A stretch of DNA of 64,000 nt. Origin: Cryptomeria japonica. Taxonomy: Eukaryota > Streptophyta > Pinopsida > Cupressales > Cupressaceae. A program made the translations under genes and the position numbers. Where the stretch lies: NCBI RefSeq assembly GCF_030272615.1, contig NC_081414.1, positions 234,991,733 to 235,055,732 on the forward strand, given 5' to 3'. The notes beneath the pieces are model-generated. The model was given only the letters and a program-made list of their open reading frames with translations. It had not been told where the DNA came from and ran no database searches. Below, one piece after another: positions 47,032 to 58,057 of the stretch; positions within the stretch are counted from its first letter, which is position 1; every line of letters starts with the position of its first letter.

Positions 47032-47510
47032 AAGTAGCGATGTAGAATGTTGATGAAAATCTGAGAATTCCCTTCTCGAAAGACTATAAGATGGATGAGT
47101 TGGAGGTTGTAAGCATGCATGCGAAAGGTGTGGTGAAGCGCCCTGTATTGGTAATTAAGGATAGGAAGAACTTTGTGGAGAGAAAGTCTACAATGGTACA
47201 CAATATAGAATTCCTCCAGAAGTGGTTGGACTTGAAGCCTGCAGAGGGAACAAATTGGTGGGTGGATTAAATGAGAGATGAGGGTTTTAAGCCTCCTTTG
47301 GAGTTTCCTGATATTAATGTGGGTAGATTTCAAATTCTCCCATCGGTGAATATTAGGGCATCTTGAATTTGAGGGGCAGACCAGAGAAAACAGGGAAAAC
47401 TTCCAAAAGGAAGTCAAGGGCTCCAAGGATGGAGTTGAGTCCTCCTTAATTGGAGCAAAGAAAGCGGCCCTACTTGATGCCGGTGATTAATGAGGTGGCA
47501 GCAAGATAAA
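47032..47510 (+). pseudogene. Unknown decayed reading frame, part 2, after element B
   Basis: A coding-like frame starts at the insertion border: NVDENLRIPFSKDYKMDEL, VVKRPVLVIKDRKNFVERK, EFLQKWLDLKPAEGTNWWV, then a stop and FKPPLEFPDINVGRFQIL. A frame change leads to a basic end (KTGKTSKRKSRAP ... PYLMPVINEVAAR). Several stops show it is dead. It may be the continuation of the frame at 28410. Family not recognised. Confidence 0.45.
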
Positions 47511-47976
47511 ACTCTCTATGCATAGGCGATGAACTTTACCTTTTGTCATTTCCTTTAGTCGCTCTTCAACCCTGGAGTGGTATTTTCAAAACTTCCATTG
47601 TGGTCTTTGTGGGCTTTGTTAGGACTATTTCTCCGGATGGCTTTTGTTTTTAAGGTACCCTTTGCTCTTTAGTTTATTATGGTGACTGCAGTTGATATTG
47701 GGTAGACGTGCTCTATCAATTTTGGCTTTCCTTTAATACGAATTTTAAGGTTGTTAAGACTACTAGAACTTTATATAATAATCTACTATCTGAAATTTTG
47801 TAATTATCTTGTTAAATTTGGGATGTTGAAATTTTGTAATTATCTTATTCATTCACGTTCTCTATAGATAGGTCCTTCTTCTACGGAAAATGTAAGGGAT
47901 TTATCTTCGCGCTCGTCTGTAGTATGATATTTTGCATTTTTGTGTTGTTTTCGTCTGGTTTCTCGATATATATATA
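47511..47976. other. Short host spacer between B and C
   Basis: No gene recognised; it ends in a TATATATAT tract against the C LTR. Confidence 0.6.
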
Positions 47977-49351
47977 TGATGCCCTCCTAAATGGCACAAG
48001 GTTAGTCTATGATCAAAGAACACAAAAACACACAAAACATTAGTGTTAATCAATCTAAAACTAAACTATGAAGGCATACCAAAAGAGACACTAAAAGCAT
48101 GCTAATGTATCTAATAAACAAAACACAGATTATGAGGCATCTCCAACTGCCTCTTAGCATGGCTTTAGCTTCTTCTCCCTTGTTCCTCTCCTCTCCAAGT
48201 TCCAAAATAGTGTAGCTCTCAGTAGCTTTTTGCACTATGGATGCTTATGGAGGATTGAGATTGTAGTATAGCTCTAAATGTGAAATAAAAAGCTAATACT
48301 AATGCTAAAATAATGTATTTTAACCAAAATGATAAGATGTTAGATTGCTTATGCTAAATGCTCTCTAAAAATGTCTATAGCCTAAATGCATACAAGTTTT
48401 CAGGATCTGGATTATGAAGGAATGGGCTCTATTTATAGGAAAAATGGAACAATGGATGGCCAGGATTGAAGGGTTTAATCAAGGGTCAAGCTTGAAAGTT
48501 GGGGATCCATGTGCACAATTGGCACCAATAAAATAGTGACAAGTGTCAACATAGGATTGGGTTGAGAGAAGAGGTTGGAGGCATTAAAGGCCTGAAAAGA
48601 CCTCATGGTTATCTAAAGGCTAAGGGTCAAGTCTAAATTAAGATTACCCATTGAATTAAGAGTTAATCCAAGGATAAACCTTTGTGCAAATGATTAAGAG
48701 ATAATCATGGTCAAAGCATTAAAGGCTTGATGAGACCCTTGGGTTGAGTAGAGGTTGAGTCAAAACAAATGTTTTAACCATGTGGGAGGGTTGAATTAAC
48801 CATTAATAGTTATTGGAGACTTTGGGAATTAAGTGGTTGAAAGTTAGAAGCCTTCAATGGTTATCAAAGACTTTGAGAAGTGACTCCATTTTGCTTATGA
48901 ATGTGACAATAATTAGGGGATGGATTAGGCTAATTAGGAAGGGGTTAGAAGAATCTAGAAGGGGATTAGATTTTGCAAGTGGATTTGGTGGGTGAGGGAA
49001 AATAGGATTTTATTTAAAATAAAAATTCATTTATTTCAAAATGTGTGCAAGTTGCATTTGTAGGAAAATGCAAGTGGGGTGGGGATAATGATTTAAATAA
49101 ATGTTTTATTTAATTTATTTAAAAGAGGAAAAGGGGATTTAATTAAATAAATAGATTTTATTTATTTAATTGAATGGAATTTGATTTAATGAATTAATTA
49201 AAATAAATTGAATAATTTATTTAATTAATAGAAGAATGTTTGGAGATGAATTAATTAAATATTAATTTAATTAATTGATGGTTAGTAGATTTTTAATCAA
49301 ATAAATACGAAATATTCATTTAATTAAAATGGACAGATTTGTGTGACTACA
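47977..49351 (-). repeat. 3' LTR of element C
   Basis: 1375 bp on the minus strand, TGTAGTCACAC...GGGCATCA, related along its length to the A2 LTR at 19102-20487. TATAAATA on the minus strand at 48430-48437. The partner 5' LTR lies beyond the right edge of the window, so the target-site duplication cannot be tested. The five bases outside are ATATA, in a TA tract. Confidence 0.87.
48430..48437 (-). promoter_or_regulatory. TATA box of the C LTR
   Basis: TATAAATA on the minus strand, followed by GAGCCC where the A2 and B LTRs have GAGCTC; same LTR context. Confidence 0.68.
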
Positions 49352-49368
49352 TTTGCCCCTCTTTGAGA
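49352..49368 (-). other. Polypurine tract of C
   Basis: On the minus strand TCTCAAAGAGGGGCAAA, identical to the A2 tract and adjacent to the LTR start. Confidence 0.88.
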
Positions 49369-49459
49369 CGGTGCGGTTTATCGCGTCGTTTCAAAGAAAG
49401 AAAAATAGGTGTGAAGAAATGCCCCATAAAATGTAAATTTAATGGGTGGTATGCCCCCT

Positions 49460-49502
49460 CGAGAGATGGGCCGAAATTTTTTGAAAAATCGGGCGATCTC
49501 TC
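49460..49502. repeat. Inverted repeat near the C PPT
   Basis: CGAGAGATGGGCCGAAATTT pairs with AAAAATCGGGCGATCTCTCG with a few mismatches. Same place as the A2 hairpin at 18949-18992, about 100 bp inside the PPT. Confidence 0.72.
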
Positions 49503-49660
49503 GAAAAAGTATGAAAATTGGCAGGGTGGTAGAAGAGAAAAAGTTAGGTATACTGGTGAAAAATAGAAGAAATCGGGGGAAACATGGAGAAATGGGGGGC
49601 TCGAGAAGTTCACGGGGACCACGGCGGTGAGCGGGGCGAAGTTACGGTGACGGCGGGGGG

Positions 49661-49667
49661 TATAAAT
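49661..49667 (+). promoter_or_regulatory. TATA box of the C antisense gene
   Basis: GGGGTATAAATGGGG, about 100 bases before the exon 1 ATG at 49764, on the strand opposite to gag-pol. The A2 equivalent is TTTAAAT. Confidence 0.65.
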
Positions 49668-49763
49668 GGGGTGAAAGGGGTGAAAATAGGATCATTTGTG
49701 ACCGCGACCAGTTGAAAACGAGAGCTCTGATAGTGACATTTGGAGGAGCAAGGAGGAGCTACT

Positions 49764-52458
49764 ATGCTGATTCCGATCACCGAGCACAGATTCGAGTGAG
49801 TCCGACGGTTCCAGCGCCCAGACGACTACGGACCAGCGGTACGCAAACTCGAAAACTTACTTTTCATGCATTTTTGATAGGTTTTTAGCTGAGTCCAAGT
49901 CAAGTCAGAGCAAGAGCGCTGGAACTCTGGTTTTGGCGCTTTTGCTCCATAAACTAGCGCTATTGTGCCGCAATAGCGCTATTGTGCTGTTGTTTGAGCG
50001 CTTTTGCAATGCATTAGCGCTATTGTATAAAAGTTTTAGCACTTTGGACTAAGTAGCGCTATTGTATGGTTAATTGAACGCTATTGATGTTAAATAGCGC
50101 TATTGTATAGCTGGTTTAGCGCTTTTGTTTTTGTAGCGCTTTTGTGTAGCTTTTTGAGCGCTTTTGCTAGGGTTGTAGCGCTATTGTGGAAAATAGCGCT
50201 TTTGTAGATAAAATAGCGCTTTTGCTTAAGATAAAGAGATGCCCCAGTGTTGGACAAAACAAATCTCCGGATGCTAATGATTGATGGATGGCGAGGTGAA
50301 GTGGGAGTTGTTTTGAACCATAGCAGCCCGATGAGACTTAGGTCATTTGTTAGGATAAATGTTTGTTGAAGTCTAGGTGGCCATGATTGCTTACCTGTTG
50401 AGACCCGAAGATACTTGATCAAAGTATCTGATGATAGTCTAGGTTTAAACTTAAGAAAGTTTGATAACAAAACAACTGATGGTGATTGATGAATGTCTAT
50501 GTGCAGGAGGATCTGCGCGTGTTGCAGTTACGCGAGCATCATCCTGCGACACAGGGGTTGCGGGATCGATGGCGGAGATAGACTGTATTGCAGCTACTGG
50601 CCTCTACGAGGTGATGCACATGCCTGTGATTCGTATGAATCACGGTTTGATTACAGCATTGGCAGAGCGGTGGCACAGTGAGACGTGCACCTTTCATTTA
50701 GCACAGGGAGAGATGACTGTAACTTTGGAGGACGTGTGGCACATCCTTCAGATTCCGATTCGAGGAGAGCTAGTTACATATGACAGATCCTGGGGGACTC
50801 TTTCCTGTCAGAGGATTTTTGATGAGGACGTGTATATTAATGATGGCTCGATCGCATGGGAGGATATAGCGGCACTATATGAGCCCCTTCCAGCAGTGTT
50901 GTCAGGGATTGTGGGAGGACTTCTGTGTCCAGACAGGTGGTCACATGGATTGGCAGTGGGATGGGGACAGGTGATAGAGATGATGATGATCGAGGGGACC
51001 CGATTTGCATGGGGGTCGTGCGTGCTGGCGCACATGTATCAGGAGCTCCATGAGGTAGTGTACCGAGGGAGGGGTTCTCTAGCAGTGGGCATGACGCTGC
51101 TGCATGTGTGGGCTTGGGAGCACCTACTAGTGACCCGACCGGTGAGCCTTAGATTTCATGCGGTGGATCAGCCATACATGTTTATGTATAGTGGCATGAT
51201 GAGTCAGCCCCACTTGGGGAAGTTAGAGTGGTGGCGGCGGGCATTGGATGACTTAGATGCAGTGATATGGTGGCCATACTTGGAGTGTGAGCCATGGGAG
51301 GATGATGCAGAGGCACTACCGTATGTGTTCATGACCCGATTCCTCATTGGGAGGACCTCCTATCATGTGGAGAGACAGGTGCCTGGACGAGTGATGAGGC
51401 AGTTCGGATGGCAGCAGGGACTGCCTAGCGGATCAGGGGAGTATGCACGGGTGATTCGGGAGAGGTATGCATGGGGTCCAGTGCTACCTTATGATCAGGC
51501 ACTAGCAGAGTTTCGGACACTGCAGGCGAGGCCATGGGACTTACGACCGAGGGTCATTGATGCAGGGGTGACAGCGGAGTATACACAGTATTGAGCGGCA
51601 CACCCGATCCGACGGATATCAGACCCGGCAGAGCCGATCCCAGCTTTTGAGGATGAGAGGGGACGAGGATGAGGACGGAGAGCAGGAGGTCGAGGAGGAG
51701 GAGGAGGAGGAGGTGGGGGAGGAGGAGGTGGGTTGGGGATGCCGAGGCAGCGGAGAGGGAGAGGTGGACTACCACTTCAGATATCACAGGGACCTTTGAT
51801 GCAGGGAGGAGTGCAGCTGAGTGGGAGGGGGATGGAGAGAGAGATCCCGATGGATACAGGTGCAGGGGAGGGTGGTGCAGGGGAGGGACCTACTGGAGAG
51901 GGTGATACAGGTGAGGCAGCGATGGACACGGGAGAGGGAGCTACTGGAGATCTGCGGGAGCATATGATAGTTTATTTGCAGACCCGGATAGAGAGATTAG
52001 AGGAGGAGGTAGTAGCCATGGATGTGCAGCTATTTGCACGTGAGTCAGAGCTCACGGTGGTGCTGCGCGAGAGAGATACTGCAGTGGAGAGATTGGCGGA
52101 GCTGCAGGAGAGAGTCCGGGCTGGAGTAGGAGCACAGGGGCCTTCAGGGGATGTTATGAGGCAGTTTGGGCGAGCACGGGCTGAGATAGAGTACTGGCGA
52201 GGTTTATATGAGCAGGTGGTGCCACTCAGTCAGCGAGCTCTCAGTTATACCCAGATGCGGCATACGAGATCAGAGCGATCACAGAGAATGCAGAGCAGTG
52301 GGGGAGTGATGGGTCCTTTGAGGCAGGAGAGATCAGGAGATGTAGGAGGGAGTGGGGGTTCGATGAGGCCTCCACGGAGAGATGGATCAGGTGGTGCAGG
52401 CACCAGTGGTGGAGCAGGGGGAGGTATTGGGACAGCATCTGGCCAGAGCGGCATTTGA
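49764..52458 (+). pseudogene. C antisense PMD gene, two exons, lightly broken
   Basis: Exon 1 is 49764-49838 (75 nt, ending DDYGPA; donor GGTACGC). The intron is 49839-50506 and exon 2 is 50507-52458. Exon 1 has TGA at codon 12 (49797) where A2 has CGA. Near 50570 exon 2 lacks seven bases present in A2. The next 1 kb is an open PMD frame: ALAERWHSETCTFHLAQGE, LLCPDRWSHGLAVGWGQ, WAWEHLLVTRPVSLRF, FLIGRTSYHVERQVPG. After TGA at 51592 (CGA in A2) come a Gly-run linker, a heptad-like coiled coil (LQTRIERLEEEVVAMDVQLF), EYWRGLYEQVV and a Gly/Ser/Arg tail. The long open frame from 50461 begins at a non-ATG codon in the intron and should not be taken as the gene start. Confidence 0.87.
49914..50225 (+). 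repeat. C word cluster (AGCGCTWTTG) inside the PMD intron
   Basis: About 16 copies and variants of TAGCGCTATTG / AGCGCTTTTG in 312 bp, all in the antisense-gene orientation, with unrelated spacers. The same word, in gag orientation, occurs in the C leader at 63882-63980. Confidence 0.9.
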
Positions 52459-54939
52459 GAGAGCATTCATGCATATATGTATTTGTATCTTTATTTTGTG
52501 GACTGTATCTTGGATGGCTCTTGGTAGCTGATTTTGTAGACTTCATTGTACTCTGATATATGAGATGAGATATATGAGGAGATCCCATATTTTGATGATA
52601 TGCATTTGATTATGTATGGATGGTTTATGCATGATGATGATTTTATTACTTAGATGGATATGTGTATATGTATGCATGTTTTTATGATATGTTTCGTATA
52701 TGCATGTTTTTATGATGATTTATGATGTTGGATACTGACATATGAATGCAGGTTTATGTATGATTTTTGTTGATTTGTTGATGTAATGCTTTTATGTATG
52801 TAATGTCATGATGATGAGGTATGCTTTATGATGATATATGAACAGGATTTTGGTGTTTCCTATTTTGATATAATGATGAGATGACTTTATGTGATGGTGT
52901 TAATGCAATGGTCGAATGAATGATGTTATGTATGAATATGCATCTAGATGTTTGTCAAATGAAATGCAATATGGATAAACAAAATGCAAAGTACAAATGT
53001 TTTTGTGATAATGTTTTAAAGGAATGTATTTATGGATAAACAAAATGTAAAGTACAAATGTTTTTGTGATTCTAAATACTTAAATATGTTTTAAGTACAA
53101 ATGATAATGTGATGATATGATAACTAATGTTGTAATAACTGCACCTTAAAAGAGGATAATGAATGCAATGCGAATAAATCCTAAGATGAACATAATAAGA
53201 TACTTATTAATGAATGAATGAATGCACTTTGTAACTAAATGGATAAATGAATGTGTGTAATAATAAGTTGATAAGATGATAATGGATAATTAACACTTAT
53301 ATGAATGCCTAGGAAAATGGTCTAAAATAATCAAAGACAAGTTGATCCTATGGATGAATCTAATTATTTATGATTAATGCAATGATGCAACTAAATGTTA
53401 GGATGATATGATCATGAGGAATGCAAGGTTTGTAAGACTTTGCGTGATGCATTGATGATGTATCAGAGTACTCGGTCGTGATTGTATCCAAGACCAGTTT
53501 AACTTTCTCATATAAAACCTACATATGAATGAGTGAACGGATGGGTGATATGCAACGGAATGCAATATATAAACAGATGAGGTGAAATGACGATCCATAG
53601 TGCTCTATTTTCATCATTGAGCTTTAAAATGTTGGAAGAGAATACAAGCATCTTGACATAAGGATTCAAGATGACCTGAGTATTTCTTTCATGGAGTTTA
53701 ATATAGCAAGTTAATACAAGCAACTTGATATAATGGATCAAGTTGACTTGAGTATTGCTTGCGGAACAGACAAGGATTATCTCCTTTCGTGCATGACTTC
53801 GATCGTCCTCCTTGATCTTAGGCTGATCAGATCCTGAGACAAGTGCATACCGTACTAAGAGATAAAAACCTTTATCCAGTTTGGATGAGGTGGGAGGAAC
53901 CAAAGAAAAAGCATTGTACCTATAACCAAACAATATATATACATAAAGAATAAAGAATAAGGATCCTTGGTAATGGTTCATGCCCATATGGTCGAGGTAT
54001 ACGCTGTAGTCAGCAAGCCGTAATGATCTATGACTGCATTTTGCATAAGATCACATAGCTTGGTGAACTTCCCACGTAGACACCATTAGTACATGCCCCA
54101 GAACTTCATCGGAAATAATGCGCAAACGATACAAAACAATACTGAAAGATCCCGATACAGATAAACAAATGATTGTACTCATAAATCAACCAAGTATTTG
54201 ATAGCCTAACAGAATTTTCTTGTCAAAGAAAACGTCACTTGTCTTTGTTTTGGTAAGGAAGGATGCATCCTTGTTGAAGACAGTTTGATTGTTGATGTTG
54301 ATTGTGTGGTTGATTGGTAAATGGTCATTGTGTGAGTAGTTTGTCAATGTTTATTTTGGTATCTGCATGGATGGGTATGTACAAGGTGTTGCCATGTTTT
54401 TGTTTATTTTCGATGGTTTTTCATTGTTTTTGGATTTTGTATTGTTTTGAATGTTTTTGGTATTTTGTTGAGACATTTTCCAATGTTTTTGGTATTTTTG
54501 ATGATTGCCTGAATGACGGGCGTAATGACACATAAGACAATGTAGAATCCACTTCCATCAATAGGTTAAGGGTATTGCCCCCAGTTTTAGACCTGACTAT
54601 GAAAAGGTGGGATACTAGACGCATGGAGTATTTTCTTAATGACAGATGAATAACAAGCCATGGCTTTGGATGGATGGATGTATGTATGAAGTAAATGTGA
54701 TCGCAACAAGTCTGAAAAGATAATGGAGCCAGAGCCCTTACGAGTGGTGCCTGTTTGCCAGGTTTTCACCATCGTACTTACCCAAGGTGCCACCAGAGTG
54801 GTTGTTCACCGTTTGGATGCATGATTTTTCTTTACTTTTTTGAATGTTTTTGTATTTTCTTCAGGACATTTTTCTGAATGTTTTTGGTATTTTCTGGTAT
54901 GCAGGGGAGCCTGATGCTCTGTACAGCTTAGGTATAAAA
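52459..54939 (-). other. C noncoding spacer between pol and the antisense gene
   Basis: About 2.5 kb rich in ATGATG and TTTATG words, without a convincing gene. The post-pol motif (minus strand GGTGAAAACCTGGC, AAACAGGCACC) is at 54746-54770. A CAAGTT-ACTTG-type repeat pair is near 53640-53760. The first 0.7 kb matches the A2 spacer. Confidence 0.6.
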
Positions 54940-55570
54940 TCATTTTAGGTGCATGTTGTTGATTGGATCTGCAAGTTGTTCTCCTTCTGATGTAGCCAAC
55001 TGATATGCCCCGGACCCGAACACAGTAGTGACAACATATGGGCCCAGCCAGTTTGATTCAAACTTGCCTTGATGTTCTCGATTTGGTTGGTTGCGAGGAT
55101 TTTCTCGAAGAACAAGATCACCTACCTCAAATGTACGAGGTCTAACTCGGTGATTGTAGCTTCTGTTCATGCGCTGCTGATAGGCTTTGAGGTGATTATA
55201 TGCAGCTTGTCGTTTCTCATCAAGTAACTCTAAGTCCTGAAGACGTGAGACTCTGTAAGCTTCATCATCAATGAGATTGTGCAAGGAAACCCGTAGTGAC
55301 GGTATCTCAACCTCAATAGGCAAGATAGCTTATGCACCATAGACCATGTTGGTTATTTGATTGGTTGGGAGGAAGGGTGTGATCACGGAGATAGGTGTAG
55401 AACTCACCATACCATGGGGATTCAGAACCAACAAGGCGACATATCATCTCGGATTCAGGGGTATCATAAGCGGGGATCCAAAGCTGTTCTACCAAGAACT
55501 CGTAGCGTGTTGAATTTTGTGGAAGATCTAGTAGAGATGCGATGGTAGCCATGGCGTCAGCAGCTCAATT
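54940..55570 (-). pseudogene. C integrase remnant with the core deleted
   Basis: The pre-integrase stretch (MATIASLLDLPQNSTRYEFL ... NNQ) runs straight into LVYGA-type text and then PIEVEIPSLRVSLHNLIDDE, the C-terminal end of integrase. Compared with A1, about 0.8 kb is missing, holding the HHCC zinc module and the whole catalytic core. The join is near 55330-55345. The rest reads to NNMHLK at 54940. C could not have made its own integrase after this loss. Confidence 0.88.
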
Positions 55571-55996
55571 CTAATCTCTTGGTATCTGCTCAAAAGTGAT
55601 AGTAGTAAATGATGTCTTTAGATTGTCCACCATTTGCTTGTATGGCATGAGTTTATCATCTTTGGTCTGATATTCATCAGTTGCTTGTCGAATGACCAGT
55701 TGTGAGTCGCCATATACTTGTAGTTCTTGTAATTTCCATTGTATGGCTAATCTGAGTCCTGTGATCAAAGCCTCATATTCTGCTATATTGTTGGTGCATG
55801 GAAATGTGAGCCTGTAAGACTTCGGGATGCTATCACCTTGGGGTGTGATAAACAGAATGCCTGCCCCTGATCCATGCCTAGTGTATGAACCATCAAAGTA
55901 GAGTTTCCATGGTTGTGTTGTTGTGATCATGAATATCTCTTCGTCTGGAAAATTGGAAATAAGAGGATGATCGTCTATGAGAGGTGCATCGGCCAA
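55571..55996 (-). pseudogene. C second (archaeal-type) RNase H
   Basis: Open for 141 codons: LYFDGSYTRHGSGAGILFI, CTNNIAEYEALITGLRLA and VYGDSQLVIRQATDEYQ keep the acidic catalytic residues. It is bounded by stops at both ends. TAG at 55994 stands where the other copies have Gln. The TAG and TGA at 55571 stand in the QNRAADA motif of A1 (Gln and Arg). Confidence 0.88.
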
Positions 55997-57958
55997 CTAA
56001 TCTGCAATAACTTGACCTTTGATAGCTTTACGGTCCACGTACTCGATGTCAAATTCACTTAGAATCATCACCCATTTGGCCAAGCGGCCTATCAATGCTG
56101 CTTTGCTGAGTAAATACTTGAGTGGACCAATCTTTGCGATGAGTTGTACCTTGTGCGTCAACAGATAGTGCCGCAATTTAGTGGCTGCTAAGATTACTGC
56201 TAGGCAAGCTCGCTCAATAGGTGTGTAATTGAGTTCATAGCCAACCAGTGTGCGAGAGATGTAGTATACAGCACACTCTTTTCCTTCTGTATTATGTTGT
56301 GCCAGTAGTACACCTAATGTTGTACTTGTCGCTGAGATATAAAGTAACAACGATCTACTTGGATCTGGTGGCATCAACAATGGTGGATTCATGAGATAGT
56401 CTTTAAGTGCCTGAAATGCTTGCTGGCATTTGTCATCCCACTGAAAGCGGATGTTCTTGTGTAGCAGGTGTGTGAATGGGTGACACTTATCAGCCAATTG
56501 TGCAATGAATCTTCGGATGGATTGAAGCCGCCCTTGTAATGTCCTTAGCTGACTGATATTCTTTGGAGGTGGCATGTCCATGATAGCTTTTACCTTTGCT
56601 GGATCGACCTCAATGCCTTTGCTTGAGACAATGTATCCTAGAAGCTTCTCGGAAGTTACTCCAAAGACACATTTCTTTGGGTTGAGTCGAACATGGTATT
56701 GTTCCAGTCTATCAAAGATTTTATCTAAGATGTGGAGATGTCCTTTTCTGGTGAGTGATTTTGCTAGTAAGTCATCCACATAATCTTCCATCATGGTATG
56801 CATCATGTCATGGAAGATGGTGGTCATTGCTCTTTGATAGGTTGCTCCTGCATTCTTGAGGCCGAAAGGCATTACATTCCAACAATATGTGCCCCATGGA
56901 CATGTGAAGGCTATCTTATGTTGGTCCTCTGGTGCGATCTTTATTTGATTGTATCCTGAAAAGCCATCCATAAGTGAAAGCATGGCATGTCCTGCTGTTA
57001 GATCCACTATGATGTCGATATTTGGTAGGGGGAAATCATCCTTAGGACAAGCCTTATTTAGATCTCTGAAGTCGGTACAAATGCGGATGCCCCCTTTTGG
57101 TTTGCCAACTGGCACGATGTTGGAGATCCATTCTGCATAATCAATTGGTCTAATGAAACCAACATCCAGGAGTTTCTTGAGTTCTGTTTTGACTAGAACT
57201 GCAATCTGGGGATGCATCTTACGAAGCTTCTGCTTGACAGGTTTGGCTCTTTCGGCGATGGTGAGGTGATGCATGACTAAATCAGGATCAAGCCCAGGCA
57301 TGTCCGCATATGACCATGCAAAGTTGATCTGACGCTGCTGGAAGAACTCTATAAATTTAGGCTGTTCCTCTGGAGTGAGAAGAGATGCCAGATGTATAAT
57401 ATGAGGATTTTCAAGAGTCCCCACATTGTATTCATTGGTTTCCTCGATAAGAATCGTGGATCGTTCCTGTTGTGTACTAGCAGGGAGAATGTCAAACCCT
57501 TCATCCTCAGGCGCCTCAGAGAGGTTTTCAACGTTGGATACACTCTTTCTTTTTACTTTTGTCGGATCAAACAGTGCCACAGTGTGGTTTTCACTGGAAG
57601 ATCCATGTTTTATTGTTATGTTTTTGCAGCTGAAAGGTTTGGCATCCGCCCCGAAGTATGCTGTGCTATTAAGTTCAATGGCAAATCCAGCTTTGTGATC
57701 CCCGATTGGTAGATTATCCCTTAATTCCAAAAAGTCAATGATAGCCTCATCGTTCTGAAAGAGGTCAAGACATGGGGGATTTGATTGGTTCCATTCGATG
57801 AGTTCAGGGTGGATAATGGGCATTACTTCATTGATTAGGTTAAGTTCGTTAGAGGTATCAGTGAGGGTTAAGACAGTGTGGTGAAGGTCATTGATGGTAC
57901 TCTCCCTATCAGAATCAGGCATAGGATGAGATGTAGGGTCTGTGGAAGATGTTTCCAA
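55997..57958 (-). CDS. C reverse transcriptase and RNase H, long intact frame
   Basis: 653 open codons, the longest frame in the window. Residues 1-200 are an acidic linker (QNDEAIIDFLE, KRKSVSNVENLSEAPEDEG). The reverse transcriptase spans about 235-480, with KKLLDVGFIRPIDYAEW, RICTDFRDLNKACPKDDF, MPFGLKNAGATYQRA and YVDD at 393-396. The thumb and RNase H span about 480-650 (LLLYISATSTTLGVLLAQ, YYISRTLVGYELNYT). All catalytic motifs are kept, but it is a fragment of a larger polyprotein bounded by stops near 58056 and 55994, so it is probably not expressed as such. Confidence 0.92.
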   Translation of the reverse strand: METSSTDPTSHPMPDSDRESTINDLHHTVLTLTDTSNELNLINEVMPIIHPELIEWNQSNPPCLDLFQNDEAIIDFLELRDNLPIGDHKAGFAIELNSTAYFGADAKPFSCKNITIKHGSSSENHTVALFDPTKVKRKSVSNVENLSEAPEDEGFDILPASTQQERSTILIEETNEYNVGTLENPHIIHLASLLTPEEQPKFIEFFQQRQINFAWSYADMPGLDPDLVMHHLTIAERAKPVKQKLRKMHPQIAVLVKTELKKLLDVGFIRPIDYAEWISNIVPVGKPKGGIRICTDFRDLNKACPKDDFPLPNIDIIVDLTAGHAMLSLMDGFSGYNQIKIAPEDQHKIAFTCPWGTYCWNVMPFGLKNAGATYQRAMTTIFHDMMHTMMEDYVDDLLAKSLTRKGHLHILDKIFDRLEQYHVRLNPKKCVFGVTSEKLLGYIVSSKGIEVDPAKVKAIMDMPPPKNISQLRTLQGRLQSIRRFIAQLADKCHPFTHLLHKNIRFQWDDKCQQAFQALKDYLMNPPLLMPPDPSRSLLLYISATSTTLGVLLAQHNTEGKECAVYYISRTLVGYELNYTPIERACLAVILAATKLRHYLLTHKVQLIAKIGPLKYLLSKAALIGRLAKWVMILSEFDIEYVDRKAIKGQVIAD

Positions 57959-58057
57959 CTCAGGTACCCAAGTGGTCTTTATATGTGCTTCTCCGTAAAT
58001 AGGGATGTCTTTGTGGGGCGGAGGTGGTGATGTGTCTTCCTCATCTGAAGTGTTAAG

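Noticed and set aside
50461-50506. Upstream start of the long C PMD frame
   Set aside because: The frame opens at a TTG inside the intron, and a seven-base deletion near 50570 puts it out of phase with the true exon 2 start.
56574-57712. Plus-strand frames opposite the C reverse transcriptase
   Set aside because: Shadows of a strongly conserved coding strand with no recognisable domain of their own.
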